The position numbers and the translations under genes are program-made. The notes below the pieces were generated by a model. It worked only from the letters and a program-made list of their open reading frames with translations, ran no database searches and had not been told where the DNA came from. 64,000 nt of DNA from Clostridia bacterium (lineage in GTDB: Bacteria; Bacillota; Clostridia; Oscillospirales; QAKW01), in assembly GCA_017440465.1 (NCBI GenBank), contig JAFSHF010000019.1, positions 1 through 64,000 on the forward strand. Direction: 5' to 3'. The number at the start of each line of letters is the position of its first letter. The first letter of the stretch is position 1. This document shows, in pieces, positions 1 through 6,854 of this stretch.

Positions 1-24
1 ACAACATAATAACCATTATGTGAT
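1..24 (+). repeat. dif-like recombination site, copy 1
   Basis: This 24-bp dyad is repeated exactly at 64-87. Its core is CATAA, a 6-bp centre TAACCA (10-15) and TTATGT. That matches the layout of Xer/dif sites, where two roughly 11-bp arms flank a 6-bp crossover region (E. coli dif also has CATAA-N6-TTATGT). The left arm is cut by the window edge. The neighbouring tyrosine recombinase gene makes a recombination role plausible, but that role is inferred. Confidence 0.55.
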
Positions 25-25
25 G

Positions 26-51
26 CCGATGTTTTTTAACATCGGTTTTTT
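26..51 (+). terminator. Rho-independent terminator between the two dif-like sites
   Basis: An 8-bp stem CCGATGTT (26-33) and AACATCGG (38-45) with a TTTT loop is followed by six T (46-51). It works only on the + strand, so it would stop transcription entering from the left, outside the window. Confidence 0.8.
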
Positions 52-63
52 AGACGATAAGCA

Positions 64-87
64 ACAACATAATAACCATTATGTGAT
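64..87 (+). repeat. dif-like recombination site, copy 2
   Basis: Exact 24-bp copy of 1-24, offset by 63 bp, with the same 6-bp centre TAACCA (73-78) and inverted arms. It lies 37 bp beyond the stop codon of the tyrosine recombinase gene. Direct orientation relative to copy 1 would allow deletion of the 63-bp unit between them. Confidence 0.6.
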
Positions 88-90
88 ATT

Positions 91-126
91 TAAACCGCTA
101 CCGATGTGTGGCGGTTTTATTTTTTA
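91..126 (+). terminator. Second + strand terminator after dif-like site 2
   Basis: Stem AAACCGC (92-98) and GCGGTTT (111-117) is followed by a T-rich tract to 125. The T tract is on the + strand, so this again faces transcription from the left. It overlaps the stop codon of the convergent recombinase gene. Confidence 0.65.
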
Positions 127-966
127 TAGGATCAATCGCATATTTTCCAAGCGGCGTCGATGCTCGGCACCGGTCGTGATAATATAAATACGCGTTGTGT
201 TGATATTGGAATGGCCGAGAATATCCGCCAACTTCGCGATATCTTTTTCGATCCCATAAAACGTGCGGGCAAATAAATGCCTTAAATTATGCGGGAATAC
301 CTTTTGCGGCGAAACTCCCGCCTGCACGCAAAGTTCCTTCATCTGCCGCCAGATATTACTGCGATCCAACGGCTTGCCGCTTTTGGTCATAAACAGTATG
401 CCGGACACAATTCCCTGCTCTGCCGCATAGCGCAGCAATTTTTTCTGCAAAGCCTTCACAATGAATATCTTTCGGGTCTTCCCTTTGCAGGAGACCACGG
501 CTTCGCCGCGTCGGACGGCTTCCACTGTTATACTCTGCAATTCACTGACACGAATGCCTGTCCCGCAGATGGTCTGAACGACGAGAGAAAGACGTTCGTT
601 ATTCTTTTGCTCTGCCGCTCGGACAAGGGCTTTATATTCCGCCTTGGTCAGTTCCTTCTCCTCCGAGCAATAGGCTTCCTTTTGCACCTTGAATTGTTTG
701 ACACAAAGATCGTGCCGCCCCGCAAACCGCAGGAACGCATTCAAGGCAGCCAGCATCGAATTGGCACTTCTGACCGCATATTTGCGCCCTAACAGTTCCT
801 TATAATTCAGGATCAACCCTTTATCCGGTATACGATCGGCGGCATACTCCATAAAGCAGCCAATATCGTACATATATTTCTGAATGGTTGCCTCCGCTTT
901 TTCATTCTCCAATAAATAATTCTTGAATGAGTGCATTGTTTGGTTTGTGATCATTCTTTTTTTCAT
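124..966 (-). CDS. Tyrosine recombinase (XerC/XerD/phage integrase family)
   Basis: A 280-residue site-specific recombinase expected to cut and rejoin DNA through a phosphotyrosine intermediate. The N-terminal SAM-like DNA-binding domain covers about residues 10-90. The catalytic domain shows the full active-site set: Arg139 (GTGIRVSEL), Lys163, His226 and Arg229 (HNLRH), His252 (LGHSNINTT) and nucleophile Tyr261. Length fits Xer-type enzymes. The ATG at 966 has GGAGG about 8 nt upstream. It is transcribed alone, convergent with whatever lies left of the window, and two dif-like sites sit directly behind its 3' end. It could be a host Xer paralogue or the integrase of a small element; the adjacent direct repeats favour a self-associated recombinase. 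Confidence 0.9.
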   Translation of the reverse strand: MKKRMITNQTMHSFKNYLLENEKAEATIQKYMYDIGCFMEYAADRIPDKGLILNYKELLGRKYAVRSANSMLAALNAFLRFAGRHDLCVKQFKVQKEAYCSEEKELTKAEYKALVRAAEQKNNERLSLVVQTICGTGIRVSELQSITVEAVRRGEAVVSCKGKTRKIFIVKALQKKLLRYAAEQGIVSGILFMTKSGKPLDRSNIWRQMKELCVQAGVSPQKVFPHNLRHLFARTFYGIEKDIAKLADILGHSNINTTRIYIITTGAEHRRRLENMRLIL

Positions 967-1057
967 ACCATAACCTCCGTTTCTTTTTTTAATATTAGTT
1001 TATATCAGAACGGTTCGTTTAGTCGGAGTTTGGGCAAAATGACATTCGGCAAAAAAG

Positions 1058-1087
1058 AAAAATACCGAGAGTGCTCTCGGTATTTTT
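1058..1087. terminator. Bidirectional terminator after the C_GCAxxG_C_C gene
   Basis: A near-perfect inverted repeat of 14 bp (1058-1071 with 1074-1087) ends in T tracts on both strands. It closes the six-gene minus-strand operon that begins at 5848. Confidence 0.85.
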
Positions 1088-1133
1088 CTATGTAAATCTC
1101 AAAATGATCGCATATCGGCATCTCTTGCACACA

Positions 1134-1523
1134 CTATTTCAAAAGCTCGCAGACCAAGCGCACCCCACATTCGATACATTCATCGCAGGTGGTTTTCTTT
1201 TCGGCTTTGATGGTTTTGCAGGGGATGGCACCGCATCGGGCTTCAAAGGCTTCGCCCAGCACTTTGGCAAGGTCATAGGTCTGCTTTTTGGTGGCGGGAG
1301 AGCTTCCATCGGCATTTTTCAGCCCCGCCACAAAGATCGCACCGCTCAAGGCACCGCAGGCTTGCTCGCGGCTACCCATCCCCGCACCAAAGCCCTCCAA
1401 GGCTTTCGCCGCCAGTTCTTTGGGCATTCCCAACTCTTCGGCGAAGGGCATCCCCACCGCTTGGGCACAGTTGAAACCCTGCGCGTGCAACGCAGCGGCT
1501 TCTTTTAATTTTTGATCAATCAT
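1134..1523 (-). CDS. C_GCAxxG_C_C family protein (putative redox/metal protein)
   Basis: This 129-residue protein has the family signature in order: Cys in FNCAQAV, the GFGAGMGSREQACGALSGA block, then paired cysteines near the C-terminus (CGAIPC, CDECIECG). Family members are small, cysteine-rich and assumed to bind metal or act in redox reactions; no substrate is known. It is the last gene of the operon and begins 1 bp after the stop of the M20 peptidase gene, with AAGGAG upstream of its ATG, so the two are probably co-translated. No membrane segment or signal peptide is visible. Confidence 0.85.
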   Translation of the reverse strand: MIDQKLKEAAALHAQGFNCAQAVGMPFAEELGMPKELAAKALEGFGAGMGSREQACGALSGAIFVAGLKNADGSSPATKKQTYDLAKVLGEAFEARCGAIPCKTIKAEKKTTCDECIECGVRLVCELLK

Positions 1524-1524
1524 A

Positions 1525-2961
1525 TTATCTCTCCTTGATCAATCGCAGATAAAATTCCACCGTTTTGCCGATGGTTTCCAAGGGGATGCGCTCGTCGTTG
1601 CCGTGGATACTGCCGCGCTCCTCTTTGGAAAGCGCCATCGCCGAGAACCGATAGACCTTATCGGAAAGATCCCGATAATGCCGCGAATCGCTGCAGGCAA
1701 GCATCAAGTAGGGCGAGACCAGAACATTCTCCCATGTGCCGCGGATGGCGGCGGAAAGCTGAGCCCATTCCTCACATTCGGTTTGGGAGACCGGCGAAGG
1801 ATCGCAACCCTCCATCAGGTTGATCTCGATTTGAGGATCATTGACGGTTTTACGGATATAATCCAAGGTGGAGTCCACCGTTTCGCCGCTGATGATCCGC
1901 AGGTTGGCAGTCATTTTCGCATAGGGAGGAAGAACGTTTAATCCTTTACTGCCCTGCATCGTTGTGAAGGCGCAGGTGGTGCGCATCAAGGCGTTGAGCT
2001 CGCCGCCGGATTTTTTGCAGATGATATCCAAAATCGGCAAAAAGCACCAAAGGTTGGCGAAGATGATCTTATAGACAAAGGTCGAATGTCGGCCCAAAAT
2101 ATTGAACATTCCCTTCGCCGGCGCAGTCAGCCTGCGGGGTGCGGGATGGTTTTCCATCCGCACGCAGGCGGCGGAAAGGGTGCCGACAGCGGTATGGGGC
2201 GGGGGCGAAGAGGCGTGACCGCCGTTGCCCCGCACTTCAAAGGAAACGTTCATCAGGCCCTTTTCGGCGATCCCCACCACAGCGCAGGGACGCCGGACAC
2301 CGGGGAAGACATTTTCCACCACTGCGCCGCCTTCGTCCACCACCATCGCGGGATGGATATGATGGTCCTTGAACCATTGGACGATGGCGGGTGCGCCGTT
2401 GCCGTTGATCTCTTCATCGCCGCCGAAGGCGAGATAGATATCCTTTTTAGGTACAAAGCCTTGAGAAATCAACTGTTCTGCCGCCTGCAGAACACCGTTA
2501 AAGGTGGCTTTGGTATCTAAGGTGCCGCGCCCCCAGAGAACACCGTCCTCGATAATACCTTCAAAGGCAGGCTTTTGCCAATTTTCTTCCACCACCGAGA
2601 CCACATCGTAGTGCGCCATCAAAACGGTGGGATCCCCCTCTTCCCTGCCCTTCCAATAAAAGAGCAAAGCGCGGGGGTCGGGGCGGTGGAGAACGCAGGT
2701 TTTATAGACATTCGGGAACCGCTCGGGGAGCAGATGCAGCAGTTTTTCAAATTCCGCTTCGTCTTCCTTGGATTTATCCTTATCGGAGACGGTTTTACAA
2801 CGGATCATTGCCTGCAGGTCATCGATCGCCTTTTGGGCATCGAATAGGGGCACATCCGCCTGCAACGCTTCTTCGGGCAGCGGCTTAAAGCAGGCGGCGC
2901 GCAACAGCACCACCGCTAAAAACAGCGCGATCAATGCTAAAATTATCCAAAGAACGATCAT
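1525..2961 (-). CDS. M20 family metallopeptidase (PM20D1/carboxypeptidase-like)
   Basis: This di-zinc amidohydrolase/peptidase of 478 residues should cleave small peptides or N-acyl amino acids. Metal ligands are visible in HYDVVSV, GRGTLDTK, GGDEEINGNGA and the VVDEGG region, with a C-terminal conserved His. The N-terminus (MIVLWIILALIALFLAVVLL) is a membrane anchor or uncleaved signal, so the enzyme may be membrane-tethered. I chose the ATG at 2961 over an upstream in-frame start because AGGAAAG sits 7-8 nt before it and the anchor begins there. It lies 1 bp after the stop of the upstream membrane protein gene, which suggests coupling with a transporter-like pair. Confidence 0.9.
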   Translation of the reverse strand: MIVLWIILALIALFLAVVLLRAACFKPLPEEALQADVPLFDAQKAIDDLQAMIRCKTVSDKDKSKEDEAEFEKLLHLLPERFPNVYKTCVLHRPDPRALLFYWKGREEGDPTVLMAHYDVVSVVEENWQKPAFEGIIEDGVLWGRGTLDTKATFNGVLQAAEQLISQGFVPKKDIYLAFGGDEEINGNGAPAIVQWFKDHHIHPAMVVDEGGAVVENVFPGVRRPCAVVGIAEKGLMNVSFEVRGNGGHASSPPPHTAVGTLSAACVRMENHPAPRRLTAPAKGMFNILGRHSTFVYKIIFANLWCFLPILDIICKKSGGELNALMRTTCAFTTMQGSKGLNVLPPYAKMTANLRIISGETVDSTLDYIRKTVNDPQIEINLMEGCDPSPVSQTECEEWAQLSAAIRGTWENVLVSPYLMLACSDSRHYRDLSDKVYRFSAMALSKEERGSIHGNDERIPLETIGKTVEFYLRLIKER

Positions 2962-2962
2962 T

Positions 2963-3637
2963 TTAAATCTTTCCTTTCTTATAAAGGACTCTTGCCACCG
3001 CAATGGCGATCAGCGCGCCGACGGGGACAAAGATGCCCACCAAGCCATCCAAGCCCGTAACCCCGCAGAAGGGCAGGATGATATAGATCGCCAGCATCAC
3101 CGAAATCGGCGCGATCGCCAATTTCCAATTGCGGGAGATATACACCACGCCCAACGCGCCGAACAATGCGGGCAGGATGTTATCGAACGCAGGCTCCAAG
3201 GCGGGGCTTTCCAAAATCGGAGTGATGGGAACGATCAGCAGAACGCCCAAGGCGATGATCAGAATGGTAACGATCGAAGAGGTTGCCACCGCGATGGTGG
3301 AGAGGATCTCCCCTTCCTTACTGCCGGGCTTCACTTCGGCATTCTCCATTGCGTTCATCGCGCAGGGGGCTTTGAGGTTGGTGATATTTCCGGTGACAAA
3401 GGCGAGATACGAATTGCCCGCGCCCAGCATCGGAATATAGGTAAAGACTTCAATCAATCCAACCGTCCAGAAAATGGGAGCGACCCCGATCAAGCCCTTT
3501 AAAACGACCCCCCAATCGGGACGCAGGTTATAGATAATCGCCACCAACAGCGGAAAGGATACGATGGCAACCGCGGCAATGGCGCCCCAGACGCGGCCGT
3601 CGATATGGATTTGTTCGTCATAACTTCTTTTTTTCAT
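2963..3637 (-). CDS. Integral membrane protein, partner of the DUF5058-like protein
   Basis: A 224-residue hydrophobic protein with about six predicted membrane segments and a short charged N-terminus (MKKRSYDEQ). I do not recognise a characterised family. The ATG at 3637 is chosen because GGAGG lies 9 nt upstream; that ribosome binding site is inside the end of the previous gene, 5 bp away. Its place between a DUF5058-like membrane protein and an M20 peptidase suggests that the two membrane proteins form a two-component permease for a peptidase substrate. That function is inference from context only. Confidence 0.75.
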   Translation of the reverse strand: MKKRSYDEQIHIDGRVWGAIAAVAIVSFPLLVAIIYNLRPDWGVVLKGLIGVAPIFWTVGLIEVFTYIPMLGAGNSYLAFVTGNITNLKAPCAMNAMENAEVKPGSKEGEILSTIAVATSSIVTILIIALGVLLIVPITPILESPALEPAFDNILPALFGALGVVYISRNWKLAIAPISVMLAIYIILPFCGVTGLDGLVGIFVPVGALIAIAVARVLYKKGKI

Positions 3638-3642
3638 TGCAA

Positions 3643-4374
3643 TCAACCTCCGATCCAATTCGTTATGGGAAGCGCAGATGCCATTCCGACCAGCATACAG
3701 ATCGGCAGGGCATAATCATTGATCCAATTCCATTTGGTGACCTTGATCAGCAGGCCGAACAATGCCATACAGACAGCGGAAACGATCATAACAAAGACAG
3801 GGATCCAGCCTGCAAGACCGGTATTGATATTGCCAAAGATCAAGCCCATAAAGGCACTGATCATTCCCATAAACAGGGCGGTAGTCACAAGTTCGCCCCA
3901 TTTGGTATCCTTATCGCGCATCTTGACCATTCCGCCTTGAATCTTTTTGCAAAGGATGGGGACCAAAATCAGGCCGACGATGATGCCGATGGTCATTACG
4001 ATCGTGATATTCAAAAATTGCTCGCCCGAGACCACAGTGGCGGAATCGGAAAGGGAGGTCCCCGCCGCTTTGGCGGCGTTTTCCGCCGCGGTCAGTTCAT
4101 AAGTAAGGGCGCCGATGACCGAAAGGCGCAGCCAGGGCAATGCCAACCCCAATTTCTTGGAGAGCACCAGAACGCCCATCAAGATCGAGACGGCGGGCGC
4201 GATGGTGAAGATGGCAGAAGAGACGACGGTTTTACGCAGTTTGCTTGTCTCCATTCCCATCTCCTTGCCCGCCTTCCAGGCGCGGACCAAAAAGAAGACC
4301 GATTGCGCCAGCACCAACAATAAGATGGCGCCGACAATGATAAACAAAATCGGACTGTTCAGACTGAATTCCAT
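3643..4374 (-). CDS. DUF5058-like integral membrane protein
   Basis: The 243-residue protein has about six to seven hydrophobic segments. Its opening (SPILFIIVGAILLLVLAQSVFFLVRAWKAG) and the stretch PWLRLSVIGALTYEL resemble the DUF5058 family found in Firmicutes beside M20 peptidases; this is recalled by pattern, not searched. The ATG follows AAAGGAG by 8 nt. The next gene encodes a second membrane protein starting 5 bp after this stop. Transport of a small peptide or amino acid derivative is a reasonable guess, not shown. Confidence 0.7.
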   Translation of the reverse strand: MEFSLNSPILFIIVGAILLLVLAQSVFFLVRAWKAGKEMGMETSKLRKTVVSSAIFTIAPAVSILMGVLVLSKKLGLALPWLRLSVIGALTYELTAAENAAKAAGTSLSDSATVVSGEQFLNITIVMTIGIIVGLILVPILCKKIQGGMVKMRDKDTKWGELVTTALFMGMISAFMGLIFGNINTGLAGWIPVFVMIVSAVCMALFGLLIKVTKWNWINDYALPICMLVGMASALPITNWIGG

Positions 4375-4387
4375 AGTTTTTTCTCCT

Positions 4388-4714
4388 TTATAATAATTCT
4401 TTCAATTTATCCAAAAAGGCCTCTTCACCAAAGGTATTGACCTTCCAGAACATCGCCTGACTACCGCCGGTGGCGGCGGCAAACAGATGCAGTTCGCCTG
4501 CGCTTTCAAACAGAGTCACACTCAGGCTGACACGATTGCCGCCGGCATAACTATACCGCTCGAATACCCGCACTGCGCACCGCGCAGAAGGGGTGTTATA
4601 GTCGCAGGATTCTTCCAAAGAAGCAGAGATACTGCCGTCGATGATGCCATCTTCGATCCGCCGCAAAACTTCATCAAAATTTCGGTTGGGAAGTGTCCTA
4701 TTTAAACTTGCCAT
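4388..4714 (-). CDS. Small protein of unknown function (DUF6054-like)
   Basis: This 108-residue soluble protein has a mixed alpha/beta look: an N-terminal helix (FDEVLRRIEDGII) followed by beta-rich segments (CAVRVFERYSYAGG, VSLSVTLFES) and a C-terminal helix (FLDKLKELL). Overall pattern resembles small DUF6054 proteins of Clostridia, but the match is weak by eye. AAAGGAG lies upstream of the ATG. It sits 12 bp after the RNA methyltransferase gene and 13 bp before the DUF5058-like gene, so it is in the same transcription unit. Confidence 0.7.
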   Translation of the reverse strand: MASLNRTLPNRNFDEVLRRIEDGIIDGSISASLEESCDYNTPSARCAVRVFERYSYAGGNRVSLSVTLFESAGELHLFAAATGGSQAMFWKVNTFGEEAFLDKLKELL

Positions 4715-4726
4715 AGGGTTTCTCCT

Positions 4727-5848
4727 TTAGTTTCTGAAATATTGATAGATATTACATTCCAAGGTGCCGTTATAGACCTTGCGGCGTTTATCGGCGGGGC
4801 GGCCGAAGAGCTTTTCAAACTCTTTTTCGGGAGCAATGATGAAATACCGCCAGCCCGCCTGCTTCAAAAAGACCTTACCCATCACCTTATAAAGCTGACG
4901 CGCCTGCTCCACATCCAAAAGGCGCTCGCCGTAGGGCGGGTTGGTGACTACCATTCCCCGCGGGGTATCCAAGATAAATTCCTTGACATCGCGGACCGCG
5001 AAGGTCAGGCAATCCGCCACCCCCGCGCGCTTAGCATTATCCAAGGCGATGGCCGCCATTTTAGGATCGATATCAAAGCCGAAGCCGCGGAACTCAATAT
5101 CCTTTTTGGCTTGGGAACGCGCCGCCTTGCGCCGCTCCTGCCAGAGTTCGCGGGGCAAACTTTGCCAATTTTCCGCCGAAAAGCCTCTGCCGATGCCCGG
5201 TGCCATATTCCGCGCCAGCATCGCTCCTTCGATCAACAGCGTTCCGCTGCCGCAGAAGGGATCATACAGCATCGTATCGGGATAAGGGCGCGCCAGCATC
5301 GCCATTGCCGCCGCCAGCGTTTCCCGCAAGGGGGCAGGCTGGGCGGCGGGGCGGTACCCCCGCTTATGCAGGGCATTGCCCGAGGTATCCAGCATCAATA
5401 CCGCCCGATCCTTAAAAATGGAAAACCGCACGCTGAACAGCGCACCGCGCTCCGAAAAAACAGAGCGTTTATAATGGCCTTCCAGCCGACGGACGATGGC
5501 TTTTTTGACGATGGATTGGCAATCGGGTACGCTATGCAATTTGGAATTGAGAGCGTGACCCTTGACCGGAAAACGTCCGTCCTCTTCGATCCACTCCTCC
5601 CAAGGAAGTTTGCGCACCCCTTCAAAAAGTTCTTCAAAACTGCGGGCGGGAAATTCGCCCAAGACGATCTCCACCCTCTGCCCTGTTCGCAACCAAAGAT
5701 TAGCATCAATAACGGTTTCTTTGGTGCCTTCAAAAAAGACTCTGCCGTTTTCGGTCTGCACCGCTTGGGCACCGATATTCTTCAGTTCCTGCGCCACCAG
5801 CGATTCCAAACCGAACAAGCAGGGAACGCAGCATTTAATCATTTTCAT
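4727..5848 (-). CDS. THUMP-domain SAM-dependent RNA methyltransferase (RlmL/YpsC-like)
   Basis: This 373-residue class I methyltransferase is expected to methylate guanine in 23S rRNA. An N-terminal ferredoxin-like plus THUMP region covers about residues 1-155. The Rossmann domain follows, with the SAM-binding motif YDPFCGSGTLLIEGA and the N-methylation motif NPPYGERL. Lengths match the YpsC/RlmL N-terminal methyltransferase group. The ATG at 5848 has GAGG 6-7 nt upstream. It is the promoter-proximal gene of the minus-strand operon; the link to the downstream transporter/peptidase genes is unexplained. Confidence 0.88.
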   Translation of the reverse strand: MKMIKCCVPCLFGLESLVAQELKNIGAQAVQTENGRVFFEGTKETVIDANLWLRTGQRVEIVLGEFPARSFEELFEGVRKLPWEEWIEEDGRFPVKGHALNSKLHSVPDCQSIVKKAIVRRLEGHYKRSVFSERGALFSVRFSIFKDRAVLMLDTSGNALHKRGYRPAAQPAPLRETLAAAMAMLARPYPDTMLYDPFCGSGTLLIEGAMLARNMAPGIGRGFSAENWQSLPRELWQERRKAARSQAKKDIEFRGFGFDIDPKMAAIALDNAKRAGVADCLTFAVRDVKEFILDTPRGMVVTNPPYGERLLDVEQARQLYKVMGKVFLKQAGWRYFIIAPEKEFEKLFGRPADKRRKVYNGTLECNIYQYFRN

Positions 5849-5878
5849 AATTTTCCTCGCTTTTATATTAATGAACTT

Positions 5879-5907
5879 ATTTTATCATAAATTGATGGAA
5901 ATGAAAA
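5879..5907 (-). promoter_or_regulatory. Sigma-A promoter for the 5848-1134 operon
   Basis: On the minus strand, -35 TTTTCA (5907-5902), a 17-bp spacer and -10 TAAAAT (5884-5879). It is back to back with the + promoter at 5916-5944; the two -35 boxes are 8 bp apart. Confidence 0.5.
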
Positions 5908-5915
5908 CCTTTTTA

Positions 5916-5944
5916 TTGTATTTTGGAGATTTATTCTTTATAAT
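5916..5944 (+). promoter_or_regulatory. Sigma-A promoter predicting a leaderless radical SAM mRNA
   Basis: -35 TTGTAT (5916-5921), 17-bp spacer, perfect -10 TATAAT (5939-5944). The expected transcription start is at about 5951-5952, which is the A of the ATG. No ribosome binding site lies between -10 and the start codon. Confidence 0.6.
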
Positions 5945-5951
5945 ATTGGAT

Positions 5952-6806
5952 ATGAAGATATACACCTTTAACGATTACTGCAAAGATACCTTCGGCGAAA
6001 AACTTTATAAGATTTCGCTGGACGGTGGATTCAGCTGCCCCAACCGCAGCAGCCGCGACCAAGGCGGTTGCGCCTTTTGCGCGGGCGGGAGCGGCTTTTT
6101 TTCGGCTGCCCAGATCGATAAAGCCAAGGCGCAGGTGGCTGAAAAATTCAAGGGTGAGCGGTTTATCGCCTATTTCCAATGCTATACCAACACCTACGCC
6201 CCATTGGAACGATTAAAGGAAATTTACTTGCCGGTCGTCGCGCGGGAGGATATTGCCGCCATTGCCATCGGCACCCGCCCCGATTGCCTGCCGCCCGAAA
6301 CGGTTGCCTTTTTGGGCGCGCTTTCGCAGATAAAGCCGCTATTTATCGAGTTGGGCTTGCAGACCGCCAACGACCAAACCGCCCAAAGTTTTGGGCGGGG
6401 CTACCCCACCGCCTGTTTTTTGGAGGCGGTGAAAGCACTGAAAGCATACCCCCAAATCCATACCGTTGCCCATCTGATGATCGGACTGCCGAATGAGACC
6501 GAAGAAGACCTTTTAGCAACGGTAGAGGTGGTCAATCGGGCGGAAATCGACGGTGTAAAATTACACCTTTTGCATATTTTAGAGGGCACGCCCTATGCCG
6601 ATCTTTATCGGCAGGGAACGATCCAAACGCTCACCTTGGAGGAATACGGCGACCGTTTGATTTTGGTATTAAAAGCACTGCGACCAAATACGGTGATCCA
6701 CCGTATTACCGGCGACGGTGCCAAAGCGTTGTTGATCGCACCCCTTTGGAGTGGGGATAAAAAGAAAGTTTTAAACTACTTGAACAAACGGATTCAACAA
6801 GCATAA
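5952..6806 (+). CDS. Radical SAM protein, TIGR01212/YtqA family
   Basis: This 284-residue radical SAM enzyme has an unusually spaced iron-sulfur cysteine motif, Cys29 (CPNR) then Cys40 and Cys43 (GGCAFC), characteristic of the TIGR01212 (YtqA) family, followed by the TIM-barrel segments ELGLQTAND and HLMIGLPNETEEDL. The chemistry is unassigned in most members; a role in tRNA or cofactor modification is often proposed. I chose the ATG at 5952 because family members begin just before this conserved block (MKIYTFNDY). An in-frame longer form starting near 5894 is possible. The only promoter seen predicts a leaderless transcript. A strong terminator follows. Confidence 0.88.
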   Translation: MKIYTFNDYCKDTFGEKLYKISLDGGFSCPNRSSRDQGGCAFCAGGSGFFSAAQIDKAKAQVAEKFKGERFIAYFQCYTNTYAPLERLKEIYLPVVAREDIAAIAIGTRPDCLPPETVAFLGALSQIKPLFIELGLQTANDQTAQSFGRGYPTACFLEAVKALKAYPQIHTVAHLMIGLPNETEEDLLATVEVVNRAEIDGVKLHLLHILEGTPYADLYRQGTIQTLTLEEYGDRLILVLKALRPNTVIHRITGDGAKALLIAPLWSGDKKKVLNYLNKRIQQA

Positions 6807-6854
6807 AAAAATCTCTCAATTAAGCTAATCAAGCAAAATTGAGAGATTTTTTTA
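6805..6854. terminator. Bidirectional terminator between the radical SAM gene and glpK
   Basis: A long stem built on ATCTCTCAATT and AATTGAGAGAT (6811-6848) has A and T tracts on both sides, so it serves both convergent genes. Very similar stems occur at 18553-18600 and 22815-22850. Confidence 0.85.

Noticed and set aside
1-87. CRISPR array (two 24-bp repeats with a 39-bp spacer)
   Set aside because: Only two copies are visible, the spacer is a terminator hairpin, and the repeat has a recombination-site dyad beside a recombinase gene. No cas genes are in the window.
1-126. Integron attC/attI array
   Set aside because: The recombinase lacks a visible integron-specific insertion between the catalytic blocks, the sites are short dyads without attC-type imperfect hairpins, and no cassette gene is visible.
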